64,000 nt of DNA from the NCBI GenBank assembly GCA_049679965.1, contig JBAUGX010000220.1:46474-110473 (forward strand). The letters run 5' to 3'. Made by a program: the position numbers and the translations under genes. Below are positions 32,633 to 40,984 of this stretch, in pieces. The DNA comes from 2-12-FULL-65-11 sp049679965. GTDB taxonomy: Bacteria; Acidobacteriota; Vicinamibacteria; Vicinamibacterales; CAVVIG01. Each line of letters starts with the position of its first letter. Positions within the stretch are counted from its first letter, which is position 1. The notes under the pieces are model-generated. The model worked only from the letters and a program-made list of their open reading frames with translations. It made no database searches and was not told the DNA's origin.

Positions 32633-32957
32633 CCCGCGGCCGACGCGCCGACAGCTGCACAGCAACAAGTCCGACGACGAGAATGGCCGCGCCGGCAGCC
32701 GTCGCCATCCACAGGCCACGGATCACGGCCGGACGCATCCAGTCGTCGATGTGCGCGTAGGGGCCAGGTCCCCTCGCCGCCAGCGTTGCTGCCCGCACAT
32801 ACTCTCGGCCGGCGACGACGATCACACGGTCGAATACGACATTCCAGACGACAATCGCCCAGACGATCCACAGGACTCTGGCCAGGCGCCTGGCGCGCGC
32901 CGGCTGCCTCAGCTCAACCAGACGTCCGCGCACCCAAGCACCTAAGAACCGAAGCAC
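32625..32957 (-). CDS. Hypothetical small membrane protein (110 aa)
   Basis: A 110-residue protein with two predicted transmembrane helices (VLWIVWAIVVWNVVFDRVIVV and AAGAAILVVGLVAVQLSA) separated by a loop containing REYVRAATLAARGPGPYAHI. I do not recognise the family. It begins one base before the bioA stop and would be the last gene of the biotin transcript. Its C-terminus runs into the REP-like element. Confidence 0.55.
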   Translation of the reverse strand: MLRFLGAWVRGRLVELRQPARARRLARVLWIVWAIVVWNVVFDRVIVVAGREYVRAATLAARGPGPYAHIDDWMRPAVIRGLWMATAAGAAILVVGLVAVQLSARRPRAG

Positions 32958-34313
32958 CTAAGCACCACAGAGGTCAGCGAGCACCTCATGGATCTGAGTT
33001 ATCGCCCATGTCGTCTCTGCCTGCGTGATGACGTACGGTGGCATGAAGTACAGAATGTTGCCGAGCGGACGTAGCAGGAGACCGCGAGACAGGAAGGCCG
33101 CCGCAAGGCGAGGTCCGATGTCGTCGAGGTACCCGCCCGCATCCTTCCGCACTTTGTCTGTGACCAACTCGACGATGCCCACTCCCCCGATGACGCGAAC
33201 GTCACCAACCATCGGAAGCGTGGCCAGCGGTGACAGACCCTTTTCCAGCCAGCCCTCGAGCGCGCGAACGGCGTCGAGTGTGCCCGTCTCCCCGAACAGA
33301 TCCAGGCTAGCCAGCGCGACCGCACACGCCAGCGGATTGGCGGTGAACGAATGGCCGTGGAAAAACGTCTTCGAGCGGTCGTCGCTCGAAAAGGCCTCGT
33401 AGACGGCCTCGGTCGCGACCGTCGCCCCGAGCGGTAGATAACCTGCCGTCAGCGCCTTCGACAGGCAGACGATGTCGGGCGACACCGCGGCGTGCTCGCA
33501 CGCAAACATCCGTCCGGTCCGGCCGAAGCCCGTCAACACCTCGTCGGCAATCATGAGGGTGTCAAAGCGATCGCACAGGCGCCGGACGCCAGCGAGGAAC
33601 TCGGCCGGCCACACGATCATGCCGCCCGCCCCTTGCAGCATCGGTTCGACGAGCACGCCAGCCACCGAACCAGAGTGTTCTCGCAACAGCCGCTCGAGGT
33701 CGCCGAGGCAATCGATCTGGCAGGTCGATCGCTTCAGCCCCAGCGGGCAGCGATAACAGTACGGCGAATGCGCTCGCAGGACGTCGAACAACATCGATGC
33801 GAACGGACGCGTGAAGATAGAGTCCTCGCTCGCCGACATCGCCCCGACCGTATCGCCGTGGTACGCGTGGTGAAGCGTGATGAAGGTCCGTCGCGAGGGC
33901 TCGCCTCGGTTGCCCCAGTACTGAAGGGCCAGCTTCAGCGCCACTTCCACCGCCGTGGATCCGTTGTCCGAGTAGAACACTCGCGTCAGCCCTTGAGGCA
34001 GCACGGCGACCAGCCGCTCGGCCAACCGGACAGCTGGCGGATGCGTACAGCCAGCGAAGACGACGTGCTCGAGCTGGCGCGCTTGCGTCGCGAGTGCCTC
34101 GTTGAGGCGCGGATGCGAGTGGCCGTGAATGTTGACCCACCACGAAGAGATCCCGTCGAGCAGGCGGCGGCCGTCCTCCGTATAGAGGTACACGCCCTCA
34201 CCCCTGACGATCGGCAGCGGCGGCGCCGCCGTCCGCGCCTGCGTGTACGGGTGCCACACACAGGCGCGATCGCGATCTACGAGCGTCGGCGGCACGGTCG
34301 CCGGCTCGCTCAT
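32958..34313 (-). CDS. bioA: Adenosylmethionine-8-amino-7-oxononanoate aminotransferase
   Basis: A 451-residue class III PLP aminotransferase that makes 7,8-diaminopelargonate in biotin synthesis, with SAM as amino donor. Motifs are VWHPYTQ and SSWWVNIHGHSHP at the N-terminus, FYSDNGSTAVEVALKLA, AYHGDTVGAMSAS, and the Asp and Lys of the cofactor site in LMIADEVLTGFGRTG and LSKALTAGYLPLG. WHPYTQ and SWWVNIHGH are diagnostic for BioA. Start ATG 34313 overlaps the bioD stop (ATGA). Confidence 0.95.
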   Translation of the reverse strand: MSEPATVPPTLVDRDRACVWHPYTQARTAAPPLPIVRGEGVYLYTEDGRRLLDGISSWWVNIHGHSHPRLNEALATQARQLEHVVFAGCTHPPAVRLAERLVAVLPQGLTRVFYSDNGSTAVEVALKLALQYWGNRGEPSRRTFITLHHAYHGDTVGAMSASEDSIFTRPFASMLFDVLRAHSPYCYRCPLGLKRSTCQIDCLGDLERLLREHSGSVAGVLVEPMLQGAGGMIVWPAEFLAGVRRLCDRFDTLMIADEVLTGFGRTGRMFACEHAAVSPDIVCLSKALTAGYLPLGATVATEAVYEAFSSDDRSKTFFHGHSFTANPLACAVALASLDLFGETGTLDAVRALEGWLEKGLSPLATLPMVGDVRVIGGVGIVELVTDKVRKDAGGYLDDIGPRLAAAFLSRGLLLRPLGNILYFMPPYVITQAETTWAITQIHEVLADLCGA

Positions 34314-34972
34314 CCGAGGAACTCCATCAGCCGACCTTCCGGATCGAGCGAGGTCCGCGCCCATCGCTCGAGCGGACGAGGATCGAGCCGGGCCAGCATC
34401 GGCAATTCGCCAAGCACGCGCACGACGCCGTAGCGTTCGATCGCGAGCCGGTTCTCGGCGTCAGCCACGCCGACCATCACCAGGCCGGCGATTCGCACCA
34501 ACCGCGCGCGCAGCACTTCGAGCGTCAGCAGCGTGTGGTTGATGGTTCCGAGGCCGCTGCGCGCGACGATGACAACCGGCAGGTCGAGCCCGACGATCAG
34601 ATCGATCATCAGTTCGGACTCGTTCAGAGGCACGAGCACGCCGCCGGCGCCCTCGACAATCCAGCGGTCCGTCGGCGGCTGCGATGCGACGAGTGCCGTC
34701 AGCATGCCGATGTCGATCCGCTCGCCCGTGAGCTGCGCAGCAAGGTGCGGCGACACCGCCGGCGCAAACCGGAACCCCTCGTCGACAATCTCGGTCGCCG
34801 AACAGGCGGCCAGCCGCCGCACCTCGGCCGTGTCGTCACTGTGTTCGGTACCGGTCTGGATCGGCTTCCAGTACTTGATAGGTGCCGCGCCGCGATAGCG
34901 GCAGAGGAGCGCCGCCGACACGACCGTCTTGCCGATGTTGGTATCGGTTCCGGTTACAAAGACGCCGCGCAA
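34310..34972 (-). CDS. bioD: Dethiobiotin synthetase
   Basis: A 220-residue ATP-dependent carboxylase that closes the ureido ring of biotin. P-loop GVFVTGTDTNIGKTVVSAAL at the N-terminus, YWKPIQTG, and WIVEGAGGVLVPLNE with the catalytic loop. The start is TTG 34972, because GGAG lies 4 bases upstream and no ATG fits; it overlaps the bioF end by 19 bases. Confidence 0.92.
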   Translation of the reverse strand: MRGVFVTGTDTNIGKTVVSAALLCRYRGAAPIKYWKPIQTGTEHSDDTAEVRRLAACSATEIVDEGFRFAPAVSPHLAAQLTGERIDIGMLTALVASQPPTDRWIVEGAGGVLVPLNESELMIDLIVGLDLPVVIVARSGLGTINHTLLTLEVLRARLVRIAGLVMVGVADAENRLAIERYGVVRVLGELPMLARLDPRPLERWARTSLDPEGRLMEFLG

Positions 34973-36108
34973 CAGACTCCGACCTCCCTGAGCGTGTCGG
35001 CCAGCGTGCTCGCGAACCGATCGATTGTCTCCTCGGACAGGCCGGCGTTCACCGAGACTCGGAGCCGCGCGGTGCCCGACGGGACGCTCGGCGGACGAAT
35101 CGCCCGCACGTCGAATCCTCTCGCCTGGAGCGCGTTCGCGACGGTGACGGCCCGGTCGTTGTCGCCGATCACGATGGGGATGATCTGCGACGTCCCGGCT
35201 GTCTGGATGACACCCGCCTCGAGCAGCTTCGATCGCAACCGTCCGGCGCGGGCGGCGAGCCGATCGCGCCGATCCGGTTCGTTCGCCACGACGTCGAGGC
35301 TCGCGTCCAGGGCGGAGGCGAGCGCGGGCGGAGCGGCGGTTGAGAATACGAAGGGCCGGGCCCGCTGGATCAGGTAGTCGACCGCCCATGCGGGGCCCGC
35401 GACGAACGCACCGCCAACGCCGAGCGCTTTCCCCGCCGTGTTCACGGAGATACACGCGCCGCCATCGACGCCGCACGCTTCGAGCAGCCCGCTTCCGGTC
35501 GCCCCGTAGATCCCGACGGCATGCGCTTCGTCGACAATGAGGGTGGCGCCGGTCGAGCGGCACAGGCGCGCGTACTCGGCGAGCGGTGCCATGTCGCCGT
35601 CCATGCTGAAGAGCGATTCCACCACGATGAAGCGATGTGTGGCGTCTCCGGCCTCGCCCATCAGCCTCGCCAGTCCATCGACGTCATTGTGCGGGAAGAC
35701 GATCCGGCGGGCGGGCGACAGCCGCGCACCGTCGATCAGGCTGGCGTGATTCCGGTCGTCGGAGAAGATCACGTCGTCCTGCTCGCCGAGCGTCGTCAGC
35801 ACGGCCAGATTGGCGAGATAACCGCTCGAGAAGTACAGCGCCGCCTCGGTGCCTTTGAAGCGCGCGAAGCGGCGCTCGATCGCCTGGAATGCCTCGCGCT
35901 CGCCACGCAGCAGGCGCGACCCGGTGCTGCCGCATCCCTCGCGAGCGACCGCCTGAATCAGCCGCTCGACGATGAGCGGATGTGTGGCGAGACTCAGGTA
36001 GTCGTTCGAGGAGAGATCGATCCCGGAGGGTGGACGGAGCACGCGCAGCAGGCCGGACGCCTCCCAGCCGGCGAGTCGCTCGCGCACACGGGCTTCAAGC
36101 GAATTCAT
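34954..36108 (-). CDS. bioF: 8-amino-7-oxononanoate synthase
   Basis: A 384-residue alpha-oxoamine synthase joining pimeloyl-CoA (or -ACP) and alanine. The glycine-rich start GIDLSSNDYLSLATHP, GSTGSRLLRGEREAFQAIE, DDRNHASLIDGARLS, LIVDEAHAVGIYG and the PLP Lys in NTAGKALGVGGAF are present; the canonical TLGKA is NTAGKA here. It is translationally coupled to bioD and follows bioB by 12 bases. Confidence 0.93.
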   Translation of the reverse strand: MNSLEARVRERLAGWEASGLLRVLRPPSGIDLSSNDYLSLATHPLIVERLIQAVAREGCGSTGSRLLRGEREAFQAIERRFARFKGTEAALYFSSGYLANLAVLTTLGEQDDVIFSDDRNHASLIDGARLSPARRIVFPHNDVDGLARLMGEAGDATHRFIVVESLFSMDGDMAPLAEYARLCRSTGATLIVDEAHAVGIYGATGSGLLEACGVDGGACISVNTAGKALGVGGAFVAGPAWAVDYLIQRARPFVFSTAAPPALASALDASLDVVANEPDRRDRLAARAGRLRSKLLEAGVIQTAGTSQIIPIVIGDNDRAVTVANALQARGFDVRAIRPPSVPSGTARLRVSVNAGLSEETIDRFASTLADTLREVGVCCAASL

Positions 36109-36120
36109 GGTTCCCGGCCG

Positions 36121-37125
36121 CTACGAAGTGGGCGGGCTCTCCTGCAGTCGCAATCCTAGCTTCTCGAACAGCTGCGCGTCACGATCGACGCCCGGATTGG
36201 GTGTCGTCAGGAGACGATCGCCGAGAAACACCGAGTTGGCGCCGGCGAGAAAGCACAGCGCTTGCGCCTCGTCTGAGAGCGACAGGCGGCCTGCGCTCAG
36301 GCGGACCGTCGACGCGGGCATCAGGATGCGCGCGGTGGCAATCGTGCGGACCAGCTCGAGCGGATCCTCGGGCGGCAGATCGGCCAGCGGCGTGCCGGAG
36401 ACTCGGACCAGCAGATTGATCGGCACGCTCTCGGGGTGCGGGTCGAGCGTCGCCAGCTGCCGCAGCAGGCCATAGCGGACGCGCCGGCTCTCGCCCATGC
36501 CGATGATGCCGCCGGAGCACACCGTGACACCGGCCCTCCGGACGCGCGCCAGCGTCTCCAGCCGGTCGTCGTAGGTCCGCGTCGTGATGATCTGGCCGTA
36601 GAACTCGGGCGCCGTGTCGAGGTTGTGGTTGTAGGCTGTCAGCCCGGCCTCGGCGAGCGCCTCGGCTTGCTCGCCGGTGAGCATGCCGAGCGTGCAGCAC
36701 GCCTCCATGCCGAGCCCGCGCACGACGCGCACCATCTCGAGGACGCGCCCAAACTGTGGGCCGTCGGGCACGTCGCGCCAGGCGGCGCCCATGCAGAAGC
36801 GCGTCGCCCCCTGCTGGCGGGCGCGCGTGGCCGCCTCGGTCATCTCCTCGAGATCGACCAGCTCGGTCCGCGTCACCCCGGTCTGGTAGTGCGCCGACTG
36901 CGGGCAGTACCCGCAGTCCTCCGGGCATCCGCCAGTTTTGATGCTGAGCAGGACACAGCCCTGCACCTCATCCGCCCGGTGCCACGCGCGGTGCGTCTGC
37001 TGGGCCTGAAAGATAAGGTCGGTCAGCGGAGCCGCGTAAATGGAGGCGATCTCGTCGAGCGTCCAGTCGTGTCGGATCGCGGGCTGAGCAGGAGTGGCGG
37101 TCGTCACGAGTGCTGAGTCTAACAT
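36121..37125 (-). CDS. bioB: Biotin synthase (radical SAM)
   Basis: A 334-residue radical-SAM enzyme that inserts sulfur into dethiobiotin. The [4Fe-4S] motif is KTGGCPEDCGYCPQSAHY (CX3CX2C); further landmarks are RFCMGAAWRDVPDG, TAYNHNLDTAPEFY, SGGIIGMGESRRVR and the Arg-containing ILMPASTVRLSAGR that coordinates the second cluster. ATG 37125 is chosen because it starts 4 bases after the preceding gene. First biotin gene of the cluster bioB-F-D-A; bioC and bioH are not here. Confidence 0.95.
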   Translation of the reverse strand: MLDSALVTTATPAQPAIRHDWTLDEIASIYAAPLTDLIFQAQQTHRAWHRADEVQGCVLLSIKTGGCPEDCGYCPQSAHYQTGVTRTELVDLEEMTEAATRARQQGATRFCMGAAWRDVPDGPQFGRVLEMVRVVRGLGMEACCTLGMLTGEQAEALAEAGLTAYNHNLDTAPEFYGQIITTRTYDDRLETLARVRRAGVTVCSGGIIGMGESRRVRYGLLRQLATLDPHPESVPINLLVRVSGTPLADLPPEDPLELVRTIATARILMPASTVRLSAGRLSLSDEAQALCFLAGANSVFLGDRLLTTPNPGVDRDAQLFEKLGLRLQESPPTS

Positions 37126-37129
37126 CTCG

Positions 37130-37420
37130 CTATCGGCGGCGCGAGAGCACGCGGAGCACGGCAATCACCACGACGCCGCCGATGATGGCCCACTGCACGG
37201 CCTGGGGAGGCAGTCCGGGCGGCGTCGGGCCGGCGTAAGCGATGAACAGCAGCAGCAGGACCAGAAAGACGAAGGCAAGCAGCGCCAACTGCAGATGGAG
37301 CGACGACCGGCGCCGCCCTGGAACCGGTGCTGTGACGGCCGGCTCGGCGGTCGCCGCGCCGCAGCGAAAGCACACGAGCGCCTTTTCGGCGATTTCAGTT
37401 CCGCACTGGCGGCAAAGCAT
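37130..37420 (-). CDS. Zinc-ribbon membrane protein (96 aa)
   Basis: A 96-residue protein with an N-terminal zinc ribbon (MLCRQCGTEI, then LVCFRCGAA: two CX2C knuckles), a basic linker, and two transmembrane helices (ALLAFVFLVLLLLFIAYA and WAIIGGVVVIAVLRVL). Zinc-ribbon/TM proteins of this size are common and uncharacterised. It precedes bioB by only 4 bases and follows a metal-ABC permease gene, so it may belong to either unit. Confidence 0.65.
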   Translation of the reverse strand: MLCRQCGTEIAEKALVCFRCGAATAEPAVTAPVPGRRRSSLHLQLALLAFVFLVLLLLFIAYAGPTPPGLPPQAVQWAIIGGVVVIAVLRVLSRRR

Positions 37421-37432
37421 GGAGGAAGTAAT

Positions 37433-38272
37433 TTACGCCGCTCGTCGTTGCACGAGCGGCCGCACGGAGGCCATGATAATCAGAACGAGGCCGAAGGTGC
37501 AGACGATCGTCGCACCGGTCGGCAGATCGAGCCGGAGCGAGAGATACACGCCAAGCGCCGACACGATCGTGCCCATCGACCAGCCAATCGCGAGCCGCTT
37601 GCCGATCTGATCGGCATATAGCATGGCCGCGACGGAGGGCACGATCAGATAGCAGAAGACGAGCAGCACGCCGGCAATTGCCACGGATGATGTGACGACG
37701 AAGCCGAATGACGCGTAAAACAGGAAATCCCACAGCCTGATCGAGATCCCCTCGGCCTCGGCTCGCGCTGGGTCCATCGAAATAGCGAGAAACTTGTGGC
37801 GGCAGAGGAAATGGAACAACCCGACCGCACCGTAGAGCGCCGCGGTCTCCCCCACTTCGGGCCACGACACGGCGAGGATGTTGCCGACGAGCATGTCCTT
37901 GAGGTGCTCGCTTTCAGACGTGGCTTTGCTCAACGCCAGAATCGCCGCCGCTGACGCGACCGCGTAGCAAATGCCGATAATCGCTTCCAGTGGGATGCGC
38001 GCATGGCGGCCGCGAATGGTCGAGAAGACCAGAGCGCCGATGAACGTGAACGCCAGACTGATCCAATAGACCGCCGCGCCGTGCGGATCGCCGCCAGAGA
38101 TCGGTAGCAGCAGCGCAATGGTTGCGCCGAGGGCCGCGATCTGGGCCAGCGAGAGGTCGACGAAGATCACGCCGCGCTCGACGACGTGCACGCCGAGATA
38201 CGCGTGGATGCCGGTGAGGATCAAACTGGCTGCGAACGGCGCCGCCAGGAATTCGAGCGTTGAGGTGTCCAT
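37433..38272 (-). CDS. Metal ABC transporter permease (ZnuB/MntB family)
   Basis: A 279-residue permease of the ABC-3 family with about seven or eight helices, containing HVVERGVIFVDLSLAQIAALG near the N-terminus and DFLFYASFGFVVTSSVAIAGVLL further on, typical of zinc/manganese importers. It would pair with the binding protein encoded 2 bases upstream. No ATP-binding gene is present in this cluster, so the ATPase must come from elsewhere. Confidence 0.88.
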   Translation of the reverse strand: MDTSTLEFLAAPFAASLILTGIHAYLGVHVVERGVIFVDLSLAQIAALGATIALLLPISGGDPHGAAVYWISLAFTFIGALVFSTIRGRHARIPLEAIIGICYAVASAAAILALSKATSESEHLKDMLVGNILAVSWPEVGETAALYGAVGLFHFLCRHKFLAISMDPARAEAEGISIRLWDFLFYASFGFVVTSSVAIAGVLLVFCYLIVPSVAAMLYADQIGKRLAIGWSMGTIVSALGVYLSLRLDLPTGATIVCTFGLVLIIMASVRPLVQRRAA

Positions 38273-38274
38273 GC

Positions 38275-39204
38275 CTACTTCGCCGGGTTCTTCCTGATCG
38301 CGTCGATCAGCAGGCCAAGATTGTAGTCAAACAGCTTGAAGTAGTCGGTCACTTCCTTGACCCCGCCGACCGAGGGCGGCATCACGAGCACCTCGGCGCC
38401 CGTCGCCCGGCCGATCGCGTTGGGCGTCTTCAGATCGAAATACGGCTCGACCAGCACCAGCTTCACGTTGGCCCGCTTCATCTCGTTGATGAGGTCGAGC
38501 GTGTGCTGCGGCGACGGCGGTATGCCCGGGCGCGGCTCGACGTAGCCGACGATGTCGAGGCCGAAACGTTCGGCGAAATTGGGGAACGAGCGATGGTAGG
38601 TGACCATCTTCGTGCCCTTGTAGGGCGCCATCATCGCCAGCCAACGTTTCTCCGCGGCGTCGAGGCGCAATGTGAAATCGCCGAGTCGCTGCTCGAAGTA
38701 CGCGCGATCGTTTGGACGCAACCGCGACAGCGTGCCGGCGATCTGTCGCGCGATGTGCTTGCCGTTCTCCGGATCCATCCAATAGTGGGGATTCCCCAGT
38801 GGGTGGACGTCGCCCATCGCCCGGGTAATCTGGCCGGTCGGAATGTCGAGGATCTGCGCCTCGAGTGACGCGTCGAGATAGCCATCGGCACCGGCCTGAA
38901 TCTTCGCGTTGCGGCTTTGCAGGATGAGCGGCGGCAGCCATCCGACCTCGAGCTCGCGCCCGACGAGGACCAGCAGGTCGGCTCTCTGGAGCTTGAGGAT
39001 GAAGCTCGGCTTGGCCTCGACGTAGTGCGGATCCTGGTACCCCTTCGCGATCGACTCGACGGTAATCCGATCGCCCCCGACTTCCCTCGCAATCGACGCG
39101 AGATCCTCGGTCGTCGTCATTACATTCAACTTGCTCTGGGCGAATGCCGGCGCGCCCATGGCCACGGCCACAACGAGAGCGCTGAGAGACATCCTGCGTT
39201 TCAT
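38275..39204 (-). CDS. Metal ABC transporter substrate-binding protein (ZnuA/TroA-like)
   Basis: A 309-residue cluster A-I binding protein: signal peptide 1-22, then metal-ligand segments DPHYVEAKPSF, GNPHYWMDPENG and YHRSFPNFAERFG, and a C-terminal acidic site in VLVEPYFD. The His, His, His, Asp/Glu set fits zinc or manganese. There is no His-rich loop of the kind found in zinc-specific ZnuA. It lies between the permease gene and an outer-membrane protein gene, likely one operon. Confidence 0.88.
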   Translation of the reverse strand: MKRRMSLSALVVAVAMGAPAFAQSKLNVMTTTEDLASIAREVGGDRITVESIAKGYQDPHYVEAKPSFILKLQRADLLVLVGRELEVGWLPPLILQSRNAKIQAGADGYLDASLEAQILDIPTGQITRAMGDVHPLGNPHYWMDPENGKHIARQIAGTLSRLRPNDRAYFEQRLGDFTLRLDAAEKRWLAMMAPYKGTKMVTYHRSFPNFAERFGLDIVGYVEPRPGIPPSPQHTLDLINEMKRANVKLVLVEPYFDLKTPNAIGRATGAEVLVMPPSVGGVKEVTDYFKLFDYNLGLLIDAIRKNPAK

Positions 39205-39212
39205 AAGAACCT

Positions 39213-40511
39213 CTAGAAAGGATGGGCGCCGTGTGCGCCAATCGCAAACTGGAACTGGAACAGGAATTCATTCGCCGTCGGCCCAGCCGCATAGCTGGTC
39301 CGGCGGTACTGGCCGCGGATCTGACTGAACTCGCTCGGCCAGTACGTCAGCGTGACTGATTGCCCTTCGTCGACCATCGACCGATCGACGGCCCGCTCGG
39401 AACGATCGAGCCGCAGACCGGCAAACCATCGGCGCGCAAACTGGTAGTCGCCCGATACATACCACCCCATGGCGCGCTCGAGCCCTGTGAACTGGTCGCG
39501 CTGGCTCCACACAAGCTCGGAGCGTCCGACAAACGACCGGTAGATCGACCGCTGCAGCGGCCGCCACCGGAACGTCGCGTCGGCTCCATACAACGTTGTT
39601 TTGAATCGTCCTTCGTCGATCCCCGCGACAATACCCGCGTCGTTATGGCCACGAGCCACGGAGGCACCCAGGTCGATGTTGCTGTTGTCGGTGATGTCCT
39701 GGTAGCCGCGCAGGTGCGCCACGTAGCTGAGGTCGCCGCGCTCATGGGACTGAAACAGGGTGCTCGAATCGCCACGGAACACCTGACCGGTAGCTTCGAG
39801 GAACAACCACGGATTGGGAATCAATCGCGCAACTGAGATTCCCGCGTCGCTGATGCCCTCTTCGCCGGCCACGAGGTTGCTCGTGACCAGCGGCCGATCG
39901 GTCCAGGCAAGCATGTGGTTGTGCTGGCCGTTGACCCTGCCAAACGCGGCACGCAGCTTCCCGACTTTCATCAGCAGGCCACCCGGCACGGTCGGAAAGG
40001 TGATAAACCCTTCTTCAAGCTCCACGCCTTCCTCGCCAAAGGCCATGAAGAAGTCGGCGCGCGCAAACGGGTCGACGATGGCCTGGAACGAGGCCTCGGA
40101 CTCCTGCATCTGCAGCGCCGGACCGGGATTCACGCTGTTCCGGCCCGAGGCGCCGAGAAAATTGCCGATGATGGCGATGTCTGGATTGAACACCTTCGAG
40201 CTCGCCGTCGCGGCACCGTACACCGGCAGCGAGCCGGCCGGTCCGCCGGCGCCAGCCGCGCCCGCCGGCACTTCCGCCGCTGGTGCCTGCGCGCCTGAGG
40301 GCTGGCTGCCCTGCCCCGCCTGAAGGGCGGCCAGTTGCGCCTCGAGCGCCGCCAACCGGGCATCGTGCTGCTGCTTGAGCGCATCGATGTCGCGCTTGAT
40401 TTGATCGATTTGTTGTTGAATCGCCTGCGCGTCCTGCGCCGAAGCGCGCGGCGCCGACGCGCTCAGCAACACCGCGGCGACCAACGACGCGCGAACAAGT
40501 TGCGCTCGCAT
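39213..40511 (-). CDS. Outer-membrane beta-barrel protein of the metal-uptake cluster
   Basis: A 432-residue protein: signal peptide 1-25, a short coiled coil (IQQQIDQIKRDIDALKQQHD, residues 30-60), an Ala/Gly/Pro linker, then a barrel with a terminal FAIGAHGAHPF. The trimeric-type N-terminal coiled coil and barrel resemble porin-like proteins found beside zinc ABC systems, so metal entry across the outer membrane is a reasonable guess. TonB dependence is not evident: no plug domain or TonB box is seen. It is the first large gene of the metal operon. Confidence 0.75.
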   Translation of the reverse strand: MRAQLVRASLVAAVLLSASAPRASAQDAQAIQQQIDQIKRDIDALKQQHDARLAALEAQLAALQAGQGSQPSGAQAPAAEVPAGAAGAGGPAGSLPVYGAATASSKVFNPDIAIIGNFLGASGRNSVNPGPALQMQESEASFQAIVDPFARADFFMAFGEEGVELEEGFITFPTVPGGLLMKVGKLRAAFGRVNGQHNHMLAWTDRPLVTSNLVAGEEGISDAGISVARLIPNPWLFLEATGQVFRGDSSTLFQSHERGDLSYVAHLRGYQDITDNSNIDLGASVARGHNDAGIVAGIDEGRFKTTLYGADATFRWRPLQRSIYRSFVGRSELVWSQRDQFTGLERAMGWYVSGDYQFARRWFAGLRLDRSERAVDRSMVDEGQSVTLTYWPSEFSQIRGQYRRTSYAAGPTANEFLFQFQFAIGAHGAHPF

Positions 40512-40590
40512 CCTTCCCTCCTAAACCCAACGGACAAAACTTCCGGCGACGGGCGGCCGCCCGCCGCGAGTCAACGAAGAAGGTCTGGCG

Positions 40591-40884
40591 TCAGACAGGA
40601 GGTGAACGACCAGTGGACCGGACCGGCAGGAGGGCATCGTCAGCGAGGACGTGAACGGCCACCGCGCGGCCGGCGTCAGCGAGGCTCCAGGCGCCGACAA
40701 TCTGCGGGCCCTGCGGATCCGAACCGGGCAGGTTCGACGTGCAGGCCGTGCAGTGAAGCGGGTTCTTGAGATGGCAGGCGAGATCGTGATGCTCGAGGGG
40801 CGCCAACATCACGAAGATGGCGTAGAGCGCGACGCCCATGAAGGCCAGGGGTCTCGAGCTCCAATCGCGCACTCTGCCACTCAT
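40591..40884 (-). CDS. Small Cys/His-containing membrane protein (97 aa)
   Basis: An unrecognised 97-residue protein with one transmembrane helix (PLAFMGVALYAIFVMLAPL) followed directly by HHDLACHLKNPLHCTACTSN, a cluster of three Cys and three His that could bind a metal. Lying upstream of the metal-uptake genes on the same strand, with leuC divergent, it may act with them. The C-terminal half looks disordered. Confidence 0.6.
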   Translation of the reverse strand: MSGRVRDWSSRPLAFMGVALYAIFVMLAPLEHHDLACHLKNPLHCTACTSNLPGSDPQGPQIVGAWSLADAGRAVAVHVLADDALLPVRSTGRSPPV

Positions 40885-40984
40885 GGACCTTCGATGATAC
40901 GCTCGCCGGGCCGACTCTCACAAGCCCACGTTCGGGCATCGCTTGTCGGCAGGCCCGCTTTGATGGTCTACTTGGGTCACCGAA

